DNA of 34,940 nucleotides. Origin: Candidatus Jordarchaeia archaeon. GTDB lineage: Archaea; Asgardarchaeota; Jordiarchaeia; Jordiarchaeales; Jordiarchaeaceae. Position 1 is the stretch's first letter. Each line of letters begins with the position of its first letter. Below the pieces are notes generated by a model that saw only the letters and a list, made by a program, of their open reading frames with translations, did not search any database and was not told the DNA's origin. Below, one piece after another: positions 32,615 to 34,940 of the stretch. The stretch spans positions 1 to 34,940 of the forward strand of contig JAHAWU010000025.1 in NCBI GenBank assembly GCA_018383815.1, in the 5' to 3' direction. Position numbers and translations under genes: made by a program.

Positions 32615-33459
32615 ATGCCTGAAGGAAATCCCGACCCAATGGAGCGATGGGAAAGAGATGATTCCCCAATAATCGTTGGAAAAGTAAGAGGAATCACCAT
32701 AGAATGGGGAAGCTATCAAGGCTTTGGAAGAAAAAGGGGAAAAATAACAATCCAAAACGGGGAAAACTGGCGCTCCCTCAACTTCGACGGGTACACCTGC
32801 AACCTAGAAGAACTCATAGAGCACCAGGCAGAGGTGGAAACCCAAACCACAGGCAAAAAAAGGGATTCGTCAGAGCAATAAAGGATCTGGATAAGGGTGA
32901 AAATTATCGTATCCTAGACTGGGACTGGAACAGGCTAAACAAAAGGTGGCTGCTCGGACTCATAATCTCCCTCGCACCACTCACACTCCCACTAATAGCT
33001 GCCCTTTTGGCTTCAGAAGGCTTCCTCCCACCCCTAAAGATTGCCCTGGCCATCGCCATCACGGCCACGTTCCTCGTAGCCTTTCACTCCGAGGTTTCCA
33101 CAATGAAGAGCGAGTGCCGCCAGGTGGAGAAATTGGAGGAAGAGGAGAAGCCGGAGATCCGCCTGGTTTTCACAGAGTCCCAAACTGAAGAGGTGGAAGA
33201 AAAACGCGACGAGTGCCCCATCTGCAGAAAAACGCTGCTTGATGGGGATAAAATTGAGGTTTGCCCCAACTGTCAGAAACGGTTTCACAGGAACCACTTT
33301 AGCGAATGGGTAAAAAAGAGAGGTACGTGCCCAAACTGTGGGCAGAAAGTAGTGTTAAAAAGGAGGCGGAGTGGTCCGAAATATCACATGTGTTCTGATT
33401 ACGGCAATCCGGAATTTCTCAGCAGTCCAGAATTTCTCTTTTGGAGTTATATTATGTAG
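32615..33459 (+). pseudogene. Second OB/membrane/RING-like protein, split by a frameshift at an A7 run
   Basis: A paralogue of 27742-28617. The first frame starts at ATG 32615, with GGAGGTG six bases before it, and encodes the OB-like part (IIVGKVRGITIEWGS, LNFDGYTCNLEELIEHQAEVE), stopping at 32881. The second frame carries NYRILDWDW, two hydrophobic helices (~32946-33085), and a RING-like domain: CPICRKTLLDGDKIEVCPNC, FHRNHFSEW, TCPNC. The two join by a -1 shift at the A7 run within GGCAAAAAAAGGG (32853-32859). It may be a pseudogene, an assembly error, or programmed slippage. The zinc ligands remain intact, which argues against long decay. A ~30-aa C-terminal extension follows the RING. Confidence 0.6.
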
Positions 33460-33633
33460 TAGTGAAAACTTGTGACTGTTTTGGCTTAGGGTTGCAAGAA
33501 TTGTTGGAGATAAAGCTCCTGACTTCCCCGTTTAAGGGTATTAAGCTTTTTTTCATGCCGTCCCGTGGTTGTGGGGTACACAACAGTAGAAAGATTTAAT
33601 ACTAAATAATACCATATATGAGCATGTGATACT

Positions 33634-34200
33634 ATGAAACTCGCTGACTGGGCCAGGAAACACGGCATAGACTACAAGACCGCCTACCGCCTCTACCGCT
33701 CCGGCAAATTCCCACGACCCACAGAACAACTACCCACAGGAACAATACTCGTCCACGAAACACCCACCACAACCAAAAACACCGCCCTCTACGCCCGAGT
33801 TTCATCCACCGACCAGAAATCGGACCTGGAGCGGCAGATGCAACGCCTACGCGACTACGCCGCCGCCCACGGCCTGAACGTAGTCCGGGAAGTCCAAGAA
33901 ATTGGATCCGGATTAAATGGACACCGCAAAAAGTTGTTACAACTCCTTGCCGATCCATCCATCTCCACCATAGTTGTCGAACACCAGGATCGTCTGGCTC
34001 GGTTCGGGGCGGAGTTCATTTCCGCCGCCCTGACAGCCGCCAACCGCCAGTTGCAAGTTATAAACCAGACCGAATGCAAAGATGACCTAGTTCAGGACAT
34101 GGTGGATGTCTTGACCAGTTTCTGCGCAAGACTGTACGGGATGAGGGGAGCGAGAAACAGAGCCAAGCGGGCAATGGAGGCCGCTAAAGGTGTTAATTAA
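33634..34200 (+). CDS. tnpA: IS607-type serine recombinase TnpA
   Basis: The 188-aa transposase of an IS607 element. The N-terminal ~1-45 is a MerR-like helix-turn-helix (LADWARKHGIDYKTAYRLYRSG). Then the serine recombinase domain: LYARVSSTDQKSDLERQ with catalytic Ser57, VVEHQDRLARFGAEF, and a C-terminal helix with MVDVLTSFCARLYGMRGARNRAKRA. All expected blocks are present, so it looks functional. A TATA-like TTTAATACTAAA lies at about 33596. It overlaps tnpB by 11 bases. The element runs beyond the window; its left end is probably within 33540-33600. Confidence 0.93.
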   Translation: MKLADWARKHGIDYKTAYRLYRSGKFPRPTEQLPTGTILVHETPTTTKNTALYARVSSTDQKSDLERQMQRLRDYAAAHGLNVVREVQEIGSGLNGHRKKLLQLLADPSISTIVVEHQDRLARFGAEFISAALTAANRQLQVINQTECKDDLVQDMVDVLTSFCARLYGMRGARNRAKRAMEAAKGVN

Positions 34201-34940
34201 ACGGGCCTACAAAACCGAGCTTAAACCCAACAATGTCCAGCGCACCGCCCTACTCAAGCACGCCGGAGCCGCGAGGTTCGCGTACAACTGGGGTCTTGCG
34301 CGGAAGAGGGAAGAATACCAGAAGACTGGAAAATCCCCAAACGCCATAGAGCTACACCGCCAGTTGAACAGGCTTAAGAGAACCGAGTTTCCTTGGATGT
34401 ACCAGGTTTCCAAGTGCGCACCTCAAGAGGCCCTGCGAGACTTGGAGCAGGCGTTCAAAAACTTTTTCGAGGGACGAGCCGGGTACCCCAAATTCCGGAG
34501 CAGGAAACGCGGAAACAACAGTTTCCGGCTCACCGGTTCCATCAAAGTTTTCAAGGATTCCATCCAGCTGCCGAGAATTGGTCGGGTTCGCTTAAAAGAG
34601 AAGGGTTACCTTCCCACGGAAGGGGTTCACATTCTCTCTGTGACGGTTTCGGAGAGGGCGGGGCGTTGGTTTGTGAGTCTTCTGGTCGAGGAGGAAATCC
34701 AGGTCCCAGTAAACACTGGTCCGGTTGTGGGTGTCGATGTGGGGGTTTCCAAACTGGCTACGCTCAGCGATGGAACTATTATAGAGAATCCTCGGGCGCT
34801 TGCCCGGTATGAGCGGAAGAGGAAGCGGCTTCAGCGATCGCTTTCAAGGAAGATGGAGGACAGCCATAATAGACGTGATGTGAAGATGAGGCTTGCTCGG
34901 TGTGAGTTCCGAATCGCAAGCATCCGTAGGGATGCTCAGC
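34190..34940 (+). CDS. tnpB: TnpB RNA-guided nuclease, cut by the window end
   Basis: The first ~250 residues of TnpB. GTG 34190 within the tnpA end gives MLIKRAYKTELKPNNVQ, the usual start. AARFAYNWGLARKR is the N-terminal helix block, GYPKFRSRKRGNNSFRLTG the conserved middle, and GVDVGVSKLATLSDG holds the first RuvC Asp (D183). The second and third RuvC acids and zinc finger would lie beyond the window. TnpB cuts DNA under guidance of an RNA from the element end. Confidence 0.93.
   Translation, partial: MLIKRAYKTELKPNNVQRTALLKHAGAARFAYNWGLARKREEYQKTGKSPNAIELHRQLNRLKRTEFPWMYQVSKCAPQEALRDLEQAFKNFFEGRAGYPKFRSRKRGNNSFRLTGSIKVFKDSIQLPRIGRVRLKEKGYLPTEGVHILSVTVSERAGRWFVSLLVEEEIQVPVNTGPVVGVDVGVSKLATLSDGTIIENPRALARYERKRKRLQRSLSRKMEDSHNRRDVKMRLARCEFRIASIRRDAQ

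Overview
The window reads as archaeal. Likely promoters carry TATA boxes (for example 9297-9306 and 25919-25927), and the gene set is archaeal: HerA/NurA, a DUF2797 protein, an MNT/HEPN pair, a type I-A-like CRISPR-Cas system whose repeat ends in ATTGAAAG, an archaeal-style ECF transporter, and IS607/TnpB. I cannot name the lineage from sequence alone. An uncultivated Thermoproteota (Bathyarchaeia-like) or a related group would fit. No rRNA or tRNA gene was recognised.

Layout, left to right. (1) 1-4.2 kb: the tail of a decayed TnpB, a MITE, then a nurA-herA operon on the minus strand whose NurA appears to lack the catalytic acids. (2) 5.1-8.9 kb: an HTH-MNT/HEPN toxin-antitoxin pair, a MITE, a candidate structured RNA, a pRiA4b ORF-3-like gene with an inverted operator pair around its promoter, another MITE, and a C2H2/HEAT-like protein. 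(3) 9.4-17.75 kb: the cas block. An adaptation operon (DUF2797-cas1-cas2-cas4) is followed by an interference operon (cas8a-like, csa5-like, cas7, cas5), which converges on a fused helicase-HD cas3. The block is bracketed by two copies of a ~220-bp element in opposite orientations. (4) 18.1-21.84 kb: an A-rich leader and a 41-repeat CRISPR array transcribed rightward. (5) 22.1-25.9 kb: a TnpB remnant, then an ECF transporter operon (S, T and fused A-A components) with a palindromic operator promoter. (6) 26-27.4 kb: a gene-poor stretch of MITE copies. (7) 27.7-33.5 kb: two paralogous membrane proteins with an OB-like N-terminus and a RING-like zinc C-terminus, an abutting CARF-like/PIN-nuclease gene pair, and a winged-helix protein with a pristine MITE at its stop codon. 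(8) 33.6 kb to the end: an IS607-type element (serine recombinase plus truncated TnpB).

How the parts work together. Cas1/Cas2/Cas4 should acquire spacers into the array just downstream. Cas8/Csa5/Cas7/Cas5 should form Cascade, and Cas3 should degrade targets. No cas6 is present, so crRNA processing must be supplied from elsewhere. The CARF-like/PIN pair looks like a two-gene, ligand-gated RNase of the CRISPR-ancillary kind, but no Cas10 is in the window. The MNT/HEPN pair, HerA/NurA, the many MITEs and the transposon remnants mark the region as a defence island with heavy small-element traffic. The same palindrome and TATA context lie in front of both nurA-herA and the adaptation operon, which suggests shared control.
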